Numbered from the stretch's first letter, positions 7,557 through 15,050 are shown. The stretch: DNA of 28,776 bases from an uncultured Eubacterium sp. (GCA_900545305.1 UQYD01000023.1:1-28776); one strand, 5' to 3'. The notes: generated from the sequence alone by a model not told the origin. Numbers and translations: made by a program.

Positions 7557-7709
7557 TTTTTTATTATAGATTTTTAAAATTTTCCTACTTAAACTATAAA
7601 TTGCTTGATAACAAAAAGGATGATTTTAAATTACTAGTTTATTTATATTCTCTAATTTGCATGTAATATTTACATTAAAAAGGCACTATGAACTTAATCA
7701 AAAGTGCCT
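7557..7709. repeat. Cassette boundary repeat, copy d (diverged), with minus-strand terminator 7677-7709
   Basis: It shares with copies a and e the order TTTTTATTATAG, CTACTTAAA-TATAAATTG, AAAAAGGA, TTTACATTAAAAAGGCAC. The AGGCACT/AGTGCCT stem with a following T run on the minus strand terminates the 7709-8026 gene, whose stop it overlaps. The GGACAG hairpin of copies a and b is no longer intact. Confidence 0.65.
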
Positions 7710-8026
7710 CATTTATAATTATTTAGATTAATATTTTTTAAAAATTCTTCTAAAGTATATATTTTCTTTTCAAATTCAAACTCTATTACAGGTAGTTTAA
7801 ATTTGCCGCTTTTTAAGACTTCTTGTAAAGCTATTGGATTTACAATATAAAACCATTTATAAAATCTATGGTTATATGGCATAGCATAAGTAACCACACT
7901 CATAATATCTTTTGGTAAATCTATTTCATTTACTAAAGAACCTTCATCGTTTACTTCTTGAAAGAAAATTCTAAGCTCATCAATATCTGTATCCATATAA
8001 ATATCTTTAGTATTTAGTTTGACCAT
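7709..8026 (-). CDS. Immunity-like protein of unit 1, 105 aa
   Basis: I do not recognise the family. The 105-residue protein is soluble and acidic at the N-terminal half (DTDIDELRIFFQEVNDEG). It continues with YAMPYNHRFYKWFYIVNPIA and a short C-terminal beta-rich segment. The start at 8026 follows AAAGGAG. Its first 13 bases overlap the stop of a short upstream frame that looks like the end of a lost toxin gene, the same toxin-then-immunity order as in units 2 and 3. The immunity role is inferred from position. Confidence 0.6.
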   Translation of the reverse strand: MVKLNTKDIYMDTDIDELRIFFQEVNDEGSLVNEIDLPKDIMSVVTYAMPYNHRFYKWFYIVNPIALQEVLKSGKFKLPVIEFEFEKKIYTLEEFLKNINLNNYK

Positions 8027-8088
8027 ATTAATTCATTCTCCTTTGGTTCGTAACCAATACCATTGTTACATTCTTTTAATTCAGGCTT
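8014..8088 (-). pseudogene. 3' remnant of a unit-1 toxin gene
   Basis: About 24 codons (KPELKECNNGIGYEPKEN...) read without interruption into a stop that overlaps the immunity start by 13 bases. The composition is protein-like and unlike the surrounding AT-rich spacer. Upstream it runs directly into boundary repeat e. I interpret it as the tail of a toxin domain whose body was lost. The frame is too short to be certain. Confidence 0.4.
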
Positions 8089-8215
8089 TTTATTATAGTT
8101 TGTGTGTTTTCTACTTAAAATACAAGTTGTCGGGCAATAAAAATGAAAGTTTAAACTTTCTTAATTTACTAACTTATTTTTAAATTTGTTAGTAAATTTT
8201 AAATCAAAAAGCACC
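8087..8215. repeat. Cassette boundary repeat, copy e (diverged)
   Basis: It keeps TTTTTATTATAG, CTACTTAAAATACAAGTTG, an A-rich tract, a small hairpin GAAAGTTTAAACTTTC and AAATCAAAAAGCACC, in the same order as copies a and d. The second terminator stem has decayed. Confidence 0.6.
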
Positions 8216-8241
8216 ATTGCGAGTTTAATAAAAAATGTTTA

Positions 8242-8391
8242 TTATGATATATCTTTCTTCATTTGTTCTAAATATCGTTTATAACTTTCTTGTGCTTCTT
8301 TTGGGGCATCAGGTTTGATTCTCATATCAAGGTTTTTATCCAAATACCACCAATCTTTATTACTCATCCAGTAATGTTCAAGTATTCTCAT
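8242..8391 (-). CDS. 49-aa conserved small protein, paralog A
   Basis: The frame encodes 49 residues starting MRILEHYWMSNKDWWYLD and ending with DAPKEAQESYKRYLEQMKKD plus a few residues. Two paralogs of exactly the same length lie at 9236-9385 and 9944-10093. The ATG follows AAGGAAATG by five bases. The aromatic N-terminal half and the charged helical C-terminal half suggest a small folded domain. The family is unknown to me. It lies just before a toxin-immunity unit. Confidence 0.75.
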   Translation of the reverse strand: MRILEHYWMSNKDWWYLDKNLDMRIKPDAPKEAQESYKRYLEQMKKDIS

Positions 8392-8505
8392 TTAATCATT
8401 TCCTTAATTTTTATTAAATCTTATGCTGTAAATTCTTATTTTAAAGCTTTTACTTTCCGTTATTATTTTTTAAGAGTTTTGTAACCATACTTATATAAAA
8501 TATAA

Positions 8506-8782
8506 TTATAACCTTGTTCCGTCTGGCAATATATAATCTTCTAACCAAGCTTCACCCGTTTCCATATTGACCTTAGCCGTTGCAAATACAGTCCAGCCTC
8601 TTTAAATTTTCTTTTAACTCTGGTCTTGTATCTGTGCTTTCAAACATATAATGAAGTGTAAATATACCATCATTTATACCTCTTGATACAGGACTATGCT
8701 TATGTTCTTTTAAAAACTCTTTATCAAATACTTCTGCAATCTGTCTTAAAGCCAAAATTATTGCTTTTGGTTCAGTAACCAT
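8506..8782 (-). pseudogene. Frameshifted small gene, possibly an immunity gene
   Basis: The first 69 codons (MVTEPKAIILALRQIAEVF..., ending RLDCICNG) stop at about 8573. Near 8600 the next frame continues with natural protein sequence (GWTVFATAKVNMETGEAWLE, then DYILPDGTRL) to a stop at 8506. One lost or gained base would give a single product of about 92 residues. The family is unknown to me; size and setting fit an immunity protein. Confidence 0.6.
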
Positions 8783-9235
8783 TTAATCACTCTATACTTC
8801 TTTATAAAAAATCTTTTACTCTGTTTAATATATTATGTATATTCTACAATTGACAGTTAATTGTGTGAATTCTACTTTTACATAGCATCAGGGAACGCAT
8901 AACACATTTGGTGTTACTATTTTTAATTGATTTTTGGAAATATGCTTACTTACAACTTATTTTCTCTATTTAAGTATAAAAAATCCACCTTACTTTTTAG
9001 ATTTAAGGTGGAAAAAATAAAAATATTTTTTCTTGATACAACTATATCTATTATATAGTATATGGTGTACTAAAATAATAGATATAGCAACAAGCTTAGT
9101 AAACTTAATAATTGTTATCATCACTCTTGTATCAACAATTATCATTTACGGATTATTATTATAACTCAATCATAGAATATTTGCAATTATTATAACTAAA
9201 TTTCTATATAAAATTCTTTTAATGTTAAAAATTGC
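8783..9235. other. Gene-free spacer with a terminator and an AT-only inverted repeat
   Basis: The 453 bases have no minus-strand gene. They contain a minus-strand terminator (8978-9012) and a perfect 13-bp inverted repeat (9042-9054 with 9075-9087). On the + strand a run of hydrophobic codons ends GLLL at 9164, without an intact start. Confidence 0.6.
8978..9012 (-). terminator. Terminator downstream of small paralog B
   Basis: On the minus strand TCCACCTTA/TAAGGTGGA form a perfect 9-bp stem with an 11-base loop, followed by TTTTTT. Confidence 0.8.
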
Positions 9236-9385
9236 TTATGATATATCCCTCTTTATCTGTTCTAAATATCGTTTGTAACTTTCTTGTGCCTCCGGTGGTG
9301 CATCTTCTTTTAATCTAGGAACAAGGTTTTTATCTCTATACCACCAATCTTTATTACTCATCCAGTAATGTTCTAATATTCTCAT
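9236..9385 (-). CDS. 49-aa conserved small protein, paralog B
   Basis: Paralog of 8242-8391: MRILEHYWMSNKDWWYRD at the start and DAPPEAQESYKRYLEQ near the end, 49 residues. The ATG follows AAGGAGATG closely. It lies downstream of the broken immunity copy at 9515-9893. Confidence 0.75.
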   Translation of the reverse strand: MRILEHYWMSNKDWWYRDKNLVPRLKEDAPPEAQESYKRYLEQIKRDIS

Positions 9386-9514
9386 ACAGTCATCTCCTTA
9401 AATAATTCAATAACTTAGGATTTAACATACTTAAACTTGTGAATTACTATTTACAAGTTTAGCTATGGTTATAAAAAGTTGTAAAAACATATTAATTTTT
9501 AGATTTTATCATTT

Positions 9515-9893
9515 TTAATCTTCATCTTCCGAATCTACTACATTATACATCTCAACTTTTTAAAGAATGTAGTCCACATCTTCTTGCATTTGTTTATGTT
9601 CTTCTTCTGTCAAGTCGTCATCAAAAACTCCATCTAAAAATCTTGGTATATGATAACATAACTGGTCATGTACTCTTTTTTCAAGGATATTATGTCTTAT
9701 CTCATATTCTCCAATAGTTATTATCCATATAGCTAGTGATGTGCTATCTTCAATCAGCAAATCGTCATCTTCATCTGCCAAATAATTAGTAATATTTTCT
9801 GCTTTTTCCCAAACCTTTTTTCCCAAAAAGATTAAATGCACCAATTACTCTATCTTTATAGTCATTATACACTAAATCTGAGTCTACACGTAT
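9515..9893 (-). pseudogene. Decayed paralog of the unit-3 immunity gene
   Basis: It aligns throughout with the 3491-3874 gene (DSTSLAIWI-TIGEYE-RH, CYHIPRFLDG, DDDLTEEEHKQMQ). Three lesions are visible. The codon matching the start is ATA instead of ATG. An extra T at about 9811-9813 (GGTTTGGG against GGTTGGG) shifts the frame. A TAA at 9560 replaces the serine codon after DYIL, after which the frame continues to SEDED. The ancestral ribosome site AAGGGA is still present. Confidence 0.85.
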
Positions 9894-9943
9894 ATTACAC
9901 CCATTCCCTTCTCTTAAAAATTTGTTAATTTTTAAAAATTGTT

Positions 9944-10093
9944 TTATGATATATATCTTTTTTTCTGTTCTAAATAATGTTTATAACTTTCCTGTGCCTC
10001 TGGTGGTGCATCAGTTTTAATCGTAAATGTTCCGTTTTCTCTTTGAATTATCCAATCATCATTTGACATCCAAAATAAATCCAACTTCCTCAT
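9944..10093 (-). CDS. 49-aa conserved small protein, paralog C
   Basis: Third and most diverged paralog: MRKLDLFWMSNDDWIIQREN at the start and DAPPEAQESYKHYLEQ near the end, again 49 residues. It lies 50 bases upstream of the broken immunity copy. The upstream ribosome site is weak (GGGGAATATT). Confidence 0.7.
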   Translation of the reverse strand: MRKLDLFWMSNDDWIIQRENGTFTIKTDAPPEAQESYKHYLEQKKRYIS

Positions 10094-10411
10094 AATATTC
10101 CCCTTTTCTTACCTTTATCTATAGTAGAATAAAGTATTTCGCCATAAACTATTTTATAATATAAAAATAGATTTACATTTTTCTCCATATATGGTACTAT
10201 GTATATGAGGTGTAAAAATGATATTATAACAAAGTTCAATAATTATGTATTGCACAAATATAATAATAATATCATATATTAGATATGAAAAAGCAAATTA
10301 TTCAACTTATTATAAGCATAATTAGATTAATATGGTCAATAGCTATGTTAATCTTCATAGTGATGTTATTTAAAGATATTATAACTGGGTTATTATAATA
10401 AACCTAGTTTT
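10094..10411. other. Spacer with a possible + strand hydrophobic peptide gene
   Basis: There is no minus-strand gene in these 318 bases. The + strand holds a 37-codon hydrophobic frame and a terminator-like hairpin, described separately. Confidence 0.6.
10285..10398 (+). CDS. Possible 37-aa hydrophobic peptide
   Basis: The frame encodes MKKQIIQLIISIIRLIWS, then a run of hydrophobic residues and DIITGLL: a basic start, one long helix and a short end. This is the shape of type I toxin peptides. It runs against all neighbouring genes and is followed at once by a + strand terminator. There is no clear ribosome site, and in DNA this AT-rich a hydrophobic frame can arise by chance. Confidence 0.35.
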   Translation: MKKQIIQLIISIIRLIWSIAMLIFIVMLFKDIITGLL

Positions 10412-10413
10412 TT
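10384..10413 (+). terminator. Terminator after the hydrophobic peptide frame
   Basis: ACTGGGTT/AACCTAGT pair with one G-T, flanking an AT loop, and six T follow. T-run placement favours the + strand. Confidence 0.6.
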
Positions 10414-10762
10414 ACTGTATTTTCTCTCCATATACATAACACACATCTGAATCTATAGTAATTTTATTATTCCAAACAGTATTACTATCAACATTTGGGT
10501 CAATATCCCACGAAACACAATGGCTATCGTCTATATATACTCTACTAAAATTACACAAATCAGCAAGAATTTCAAAGATTGTGCCCTGTTTTATAAGTGG
10601 AGCAACATCATACAGCCTTTTTTCGCCATTATCAAACTCTAAAGTAAGGGTATAATCATCATTAGCAACAACAGATACTATCGTTCTTCTTCCCTTTGAA
10701 AAATATTCTGCCATTTTAATATTAAAGCCTTTTGATAAATAATACTCAATACTTTTACCCAT
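10412..10762 (-). CDS. DUF2442 domain protein
   Basis: The 116-residue protein has a DUF2442 core at about residues 27-90 (SVVANDDYTLTLEFDNGEKR, YDVAPLIKQGTIFEIL, VSWDID). The family is small and of unknown function. It is often found in toxin-antitoxin or toxin-immunity neighbourhoods, sometimes with a DNA-binding partner. The start follows AGAGGG. An immunity role here is a guess from context. Confidence 0.8.
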   Translation of the reverse strand: MGKSIEYYLSKGFNIKMAEYFSKGRRTIVSVVANDDYTLTLEFDNGEKRLYDVAPLIKQGTIFEILADLCNFSRVYIDDSHCVSWDIDPNVDSNTVWNNKITIDSDVCYVYGEKIQ

Positions 10763-10791
10763 TAATTATACCCTCTTACATACTTTACAAC

Positions 10792-10950
10792 CTACTTTTT
10801 CTTTCTTGCCAAATATACTAAGCAACCTAAAGCTATAGCACAAGCAGCTACAGACGCCAATCCCAAAGTTGTTATACCATTTATAATCAAAGTCATAACA
10901 TTTAAAATTAAAAGTACCACTAAAAATCCTACACTAAATCCTTTATCCAT
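10792..10950 (-). CDS. Small two-helix membrane protein, 52 aa
   Basis: The frame encodes 52 residues: MDKGFSVGFLVVLLILNVMT, a second hydrophobic segment around LASVAACAIALGCLVYLA, and the basic end RKKK. An AAGGAG ribosome site lies six bases before the ATG. It resembles nothing I can name; holin-like or membrane-immunity roles are possible but unproven. Confidence 0.65.
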   Translation of the reverse strand: MDKGFSVGFLVVLLILNVMTLIINGITTLGLASVAACAIALGCLVYLARKKK

Positions 10951-11015
10951 TGTTTTCTCCTTATCCTTCTTATTATTTCCTCTATTATATTATAAACGGG
11001 AAGTATTATCAATCT

Positions 11016-11261
11016 TTATTTTCTTAAATCTCTGCCTACGAAGTTTATTTCCTGATTAGGTATATCCACTGTTATATTATCCCATTGGAGATATTGATTT
11101 TTACTAAAGGTTTTTTCCACATAGTCTATGAAATCTTGGGCTGTATTATATATTTCCTCTTTATACTTTATTACATCATAATTTTTAGTCATAACTATCC
11201 AGAAGCCATAGTATTTGCCACAATCAAGTTGTCCCCATTGGCACAGTAAAATAATATCCAT
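11016..11261 (-). CDS. Hypothetical 81-aa protein
   Basis: The start follows a perfect AAAGGAGG by five bases, so the gene is very probably translated. The product begins MDIILLCQWGQLDCGKYYGF and continues with a charged helical stretch (VIKYKEEIYNTAQDFIDYVE). I do not recognise the family. It lies downstream of the putative origin. Confidence 0.65.
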   Translation of the reverse strand: MDIILLCQWGQLDCGKYYGFWIVMTKNYDVIKYKEEIYNTAQDFIDYVEKTFSKNQYLQWDNITVDIPNQEINFVGRDLRK

Positions 11262-11278
11262 AATTCCTCCTTTCTAAA

Positions 11279-11542
11279 GTGTAACACCTAATTCTTTTAT
11301 TTTGTGTTACGCCATAAGCCCAGTAATTAAGCTACTTTGGAGGCTATGTAACCCGTAACACCTATTATTTTTTAATACACATTACTTTTTTAATATATCA
11401 TCGTTTTTGATAATGATATAAAAAATATATAGGGTATATGTAATATTTTGTGTTTAGGGGCTACAATCTCTTGAAAGTATAGTATTTACTGGTGTTTTAA
11501 TGTAGCCCCTAGTGTTGCCCGTAGCCCCTAAAAAGGGGTTAC
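11279..11542. other. Candidate replication origin next to the primase-helicase
   Basis: The stretch carries clustered short repeats: TGTAACACC (11280), inverted GTGTTAC (11304), tandem GTAACCC-GTAACACC (11348-11362), a 10-bp inverted repeat AGGGGCTACA/TGTAGCCCCT (11456-11465 with 11501-11510), a further GTAGCCCCT (11521) and AAGGGGTTAC (11533). Between them lies about 90 bases of nearly pure AT with an 8-bp hairpin (11394-11401 with 11413-11420). Phage and satellite origins often sit next to the replication gene. The repeats are seen; origin function is inferred. Confidence 0.45.
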
Positions 11543-14107
11543 ATCATCACTTATGTCTATTTTATAAAAATCTTTTGCTTCTTCTTTTTCATCTATATTG
11601 CAATCTAAATGAAACTCTACGAAACGACAAGGTCTGCCATTAAATCTTTTTGTCAAAGAATAAGAAGCCCTATTATTATAATTTCTATGAGCTATAATAC
11701 CATTTTCAGCAAAATAATTCATACTCTTTCTTGCAGAAAATCCATTGTCTTCTAAAGCCTTTTTAAGTAATGTTGGGAAAATATATGCTTTATCGTCATT
11801 AATAAAGCCTAGACAATTACTACGAGCATTTAAGCCAAAATTATCCTTATTAGACAATATCCAATCCACTACAAACTGTTTAGCATTTTCGTTTACATCA
11901 TTTTCTTCTGCTGTAAACTGTTGTGATAATATTTCCTTTGCCATTTCCAATGCTTTATTCCAGCTTGTACTATTTATATTCAGTTCTTCTTGTTCTTCAA
12001 ACAGCCAACAATCGCACAAAGCATCAGCAAGAGCCACCAAACTTATGGAAGAAATATGGCTACCACTATTATTCTTTGACATTTTAGTAACTTCTTCAGT
12101 CATTTTTTCATACAGCTGAACCATTTTTTCTTCTGTACAATTTACAATATGGTTGATATAGTCATTACCAGCCCAACCATAGTTAATGGCTGTCTGTCTA
12201 TGTATGTTGCTGGCATCTTCTTCATTATCAAAAGGAGCTCCATATACTTCAATAGTTCTAGTACTTACACCTGTTTGGCTTGTTGAAGTAGATATAGGTT
12301 CTTCCCCTGTAGCTATAGCAACTGTTCGCCATTGTTGGGTATGTTGCAACCCGCCACCTTTATTACCTCTTATTCTGCCCTGTCCTCCGGAAATCATATA
12401 GACTATTTTTTCAAGAGAGTTTTGTGAATACAGACTATTGCCGGCAAGCTGTCTTTCATCAATGCCTAAAGGCAAGTCACAATAAAAACCTGCCATTCGT
12501 TCTAAACCAACTTGCGTAGCATTGAAATTCATCATTAATGATTCAGGTTCTCCCCAAACAGAAAGTGCCGACTTTAATGCTGCCGTTTTACCACCTTTAC
12601 TGCCACCCCAGTTGTACACAAAGAATATTCTATGCTTTAATATTTTAAGAAGTGGTGCTGAAAATGATGACGCCAATATAAATCTAAACTTATTTCGTTC
12701 TCTATGGGGCTGTACCATAGCTTTCCAATCCTCATAACTACCACTTTGGCAATAAGCATTTACCAAATTTTTCTGTGACATATCTACATCAATTTCAAGG
12801 TCTTTACTACTTGGCACAAAGGAATTATTATGCCAACCAAAGGAATTTACACAATCTATTTTTGGTATAAGCTCTAAATTTTCACTTTCCAAAGATGAAA
12901 GGTATTTTACAAGATACTTTGCATTTTCACTTGTAACTGTACAGCCCATATCGGCTAATACTGTAATGCCTTTTGATGTAAATATTGTACTTCTTGTAAA
13001 TTTTCCACTATGCCAAATGTTATCTCTTTTAAAGGAGATTTCTATTTTTTCCTCTCCAGTTTCAAGAGTTCTAAGCCTTTTAGTTATTATTATTGGTGTT
13101 CTGCAAACAAGTTTCTTTTCTCCTGTTTTGCCATTTACACTAAACACACCGTCTTCACAATAATACCAATTTAATGGCTGTTTTAATGGTATTGGTTGCC
13201 CTACTATTGTCAATGTATCTCTATCAGCAAATATATCCACTTTCTCACATTTTTCCATAGCCTGTAACAGCATTTCTTTTGATTTTTCTTTGCCATTGTC
13301 TATGTACAGTTGTGACGGGTCTTTTGCATTAAATTTGCCACAAGAAAATACATATACATCGTCTTTAAAATCTATTTCCTTAAGACCATTTACAACCTTA
13401 TTGAAGAAGGTTTCTCCACCAGTGTCAGGCTCTTGATGTATGTACACTTTTAAACCTTTTAAAAACTCTCCATATTCATTCTTAAAAAGGCTTGCACCGG
13501 CTACACCTAAAGCCGGTAATCCCAAATATGTCAATGTTTGGGTGTCACTTTCTCCCTCACATAAAATTACATAGCCCATATTTTTAATATTTGCTAAACT
13601 CCATAGATTATAAAGGCATATTTTGCCACTAGAGCCTTTTGCCCACCTAAGTTCTTTGTTATTAAATCTCTTTCTAAATGTTACTTCTGCCATATTTTCA
13701 TTATAATAAGGCATTTTTACATATTGTCTGCCGTCATAGTTATTGCTTGTCTGAACTCCGTAATGATTTTTAAGCCATTCTATAGGCAATCTCTTTTCAA
13801 GGCAGTAGTCCTCAATAGTATAATCATTTGTATATTTATTGTATTTTTTCAAAATCTCCTTGTAGGCCTCCTTTTCTGTAATGTTATAATATCTACTATA
13901 AAAATTAATGTAATTGCCCTTTATATTTTCAGTAAAACAAATCCATTGACCAGTTGTTAAATCAACTGAAAAACTGGGGTTACTGTCATTATGAAAAGGA
14001 CAAAGTCCTATTAATCTATTTCCACTAATTTTGCTTTTTTTGATTATAGATGAATATTCTTCTCTGTAATTTACAAAATTGTCTATATTTAAAACTTTAT
14101 TTAACAT
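11528..14107 (-). CDS. Primase-helicase with CHC2, TOPRIM and DUF927 (superfamily 3-like helicase) domains
   Basis: The 859-residue protein of mobile-element type joins a primase half and a helicase half. A CHC2 zinc finger lies at about residues 33-60 (CPFHNDSNPSF, then WICFTENIKGN), with the last cysteine absent. A TOPRIM segment follows at about 178-240 (VILCEGESDTQTLTYLGLPA, EPDTGGE). The DUF927 ATPase is centred near 480-620 with Walker A NWGGSKGGKTA, a likely acidic Walker B at LPLGIDERQLAG, and RTVAIATGEEP. The C-terminus is winged-helix-like. Such proteins start replication of prophages, satellites and integrative elements. The start lies just after AGGAGG-type bases. The stop falls inside a hairpin made of the neighbouring repeats. 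Confidence 0.85.
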   Translation of the reverse strand: MLNKVLNIDNFVNYREEYSSIIKKSKISGNRLIGLCPFHNDSNPSFSVDLTTGQWICFTENIKGNYINFYSRYYNITEKEAYKEILKKYNKYTNDYTIEDYCLEKRLPIEWLKNHYGVQTSNNYDGRQYVKMPYYNENMAEVTFRKRFNNKELRWAKGSSGKICLYNLWSLANIKNMGYVILCEGESDTQTLTYLGLPALGVAGASLFKNEYGEFLKGLKVYIHQEPDTGGETFFNKVVNGLKEIDFKDDVYVFSCGKFNAKDPSQLYIDNGKEKSKEMLLQAMEKCEKVDIFADRDTLTIVGQPIPLKQPLNWYYCEDGVFSVNGKTGEKKLVCRTPIIITKRLRTLETGEEKIEISFKRDNIWHSGKFTRSTIFTSKGITVLADMGCTVTSENAKYLVKYLSSLESENLELIPKIDCVNSFGWHNNSFVPSSKDLEIDVDMSQKNLVNAYCQSGSYEDWKAMVQPHRERNKFRFILASSFSAPLLKILKHRIFFVYNWGGSKGGKTAALKSALSVWGEPESLMMNFNATQVGLERMAGFYCDLPLGIDERQLAGNSLYSQNSLEKIVYMISGGQGRIRGNKGGGLQHTQQWRTVAIATGEEPISTSTSQTGVSTRTIEVYGAPFDNEEDASNIHRQTAINYGWAGNDYINHIVNCTEEKMVQLYEKMTEEVTKMSKNNSGSHISSISLVALADALCDCWLFEEQEELNINSTSWNKALEMAKEILSQQFTAEENDVNENAKQFVVDWILSNKDNFGLNARSNCLGFINDDKAYIFPTLLKKALEDNGFSARKSMNYFAENGIIAHRNYNNRASYSLTKRFNGRPCRFVEFHLDCNIDEKEEAKDFYKIDISDDVTPF

Positions 14108-14201
14108 CTTAAAAACCTCCTCTCGTTAAATAAAAATTTTATAATTGAAGCATAGCTCAAGTTGTATGACATTTCGTGACATAATTTTCAAAAATTGCAA
14201 T

Positions 14202-14226
14202 AAAAAAAGGATTGCCTAAACAATCC
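14202..14226 (-). terminator. Terminator of the 259-aa gene
   Basis: On the minus strand GGATTG/CAATCC form a 6-bp stem with a 6-base loop, followed by seven T. It separates the upstream gene from the primase. Confidence 0.8.
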
Positions 14227-14246
14227 CTGTAAAAAAATATTTAATT

Positions 14247-15026
14247 TTATTGAGATATAACCCAATTATCATCATTATAAATCAGTTTTAACGTATCTAT
14301 TGCATTTACTTTGTAATCATTTTTATTGTTGATGATATTGTCTATATCTGTTGTTTTTCCTATAATATATAAATTTAAGACAAGTGTATTGTTTGAAAAC
14401 TCTATGTCATTAAAGTCAATTAATAAGCCACTTTCTGACAAATTTAATAGCTTTTTTGGTAAAATAGACTCTACAATATCTATACCTAATTTTTTTGAAA
14501 TAGTATTTTTAATAGTGAATCGGAAAGATAAATCCGATGGCTTGCTTGTCAAGCCACAAATTAACTTTGTTAATTTGTTCTGAATTTTATAAGAAAGCAT
14601 ATTCAAAATATCATTTTCTGTTTTACAATAGAGCTTACAATAAAAATCATTATCATGAGATAAATATACAAAGCGATTGCCTAAAGCGTCAAAAAACGGA
14701 CTATTCAAAGGATATTTCATATGTTCCAAAAACAATAATTCAGCTATTTCCATATCTTCTAACTTTTCTATACTATCATTTTTTGAACAATCTACAAAAG
14801 AAAAATCTCCATATATGTCTTCTTTTGCCAATTTTATAATATTTTCTATGCCTTCAACAATTTCAAAATTTTTTCTAAAACTATTACCAATATAATCTGC
14901 TTTTAACAAAACTATATTTTCAAATTTGTTATTTAAAGATTTAATAAAATCATTAAAACTTATTCCTGAATATACATATTCGCAATTTTTAATGTTTGAA
15001 TTTAAGTATAATATATCTTTGCTCAT
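14247..15026 (-). CDS. Protein of unknown function, 259 aa
   Basis: I do not recognise this protein. It begins MSKDILYLNSNIKNCEYVYS, has no signal peptide or membrane helix, is rich in Asn, Ile and Lys, and has alternating hydrophobic segments suggesting a mixed alpha/beta fold. GGGGGAAGG precedes the ATG. It has its own promoter and its own terminator, so it is a single-gene transcript. It could be the last island gene or the first chromosomal one; its low GC is like the island. Confidence 0.7.
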   Translation of the reverse strand: MSKDILYLNSNIKNCEYVYSGISFNDFIKSLNNKFENIVLLKADYIGNSFRKNFEIVEGIENIIKLAKEDIYGDFSFVDCSKNDSIEKLEDMEIAELLFLEHMKYPLNSPFFDALGNRFVYLSHDNDFYCKLYCKTENDILNMLSYKIQNKLTKLICGLTSKPSDLSFRFTIKNTISKKLGIDIVESILPKKLLNLSESGLLIDFNDIEFSNNTLVLNLYIIGKTTDIDNIINNKNDYKVNAIDTLKLIYNDDNWVISQ

Positions 15027-15050
15027 AGCTACCTTCCCCCTTTTTAATTA

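Noticed and set aside
3295..8215. Repeated short elements considered as a CRISPR array
   Set aside because: The copies are 70-150 bp, irregularly spaced by whole genes, and contain terminators; there are no regular spacers or cas genes.
14537..14839. A 100-codon + strand frame inside the 259-aa gene
   Set aside because: It has no ribosome site and is a shadow of the minus-strand gene, which has a promoter, ribosome site and terminator.
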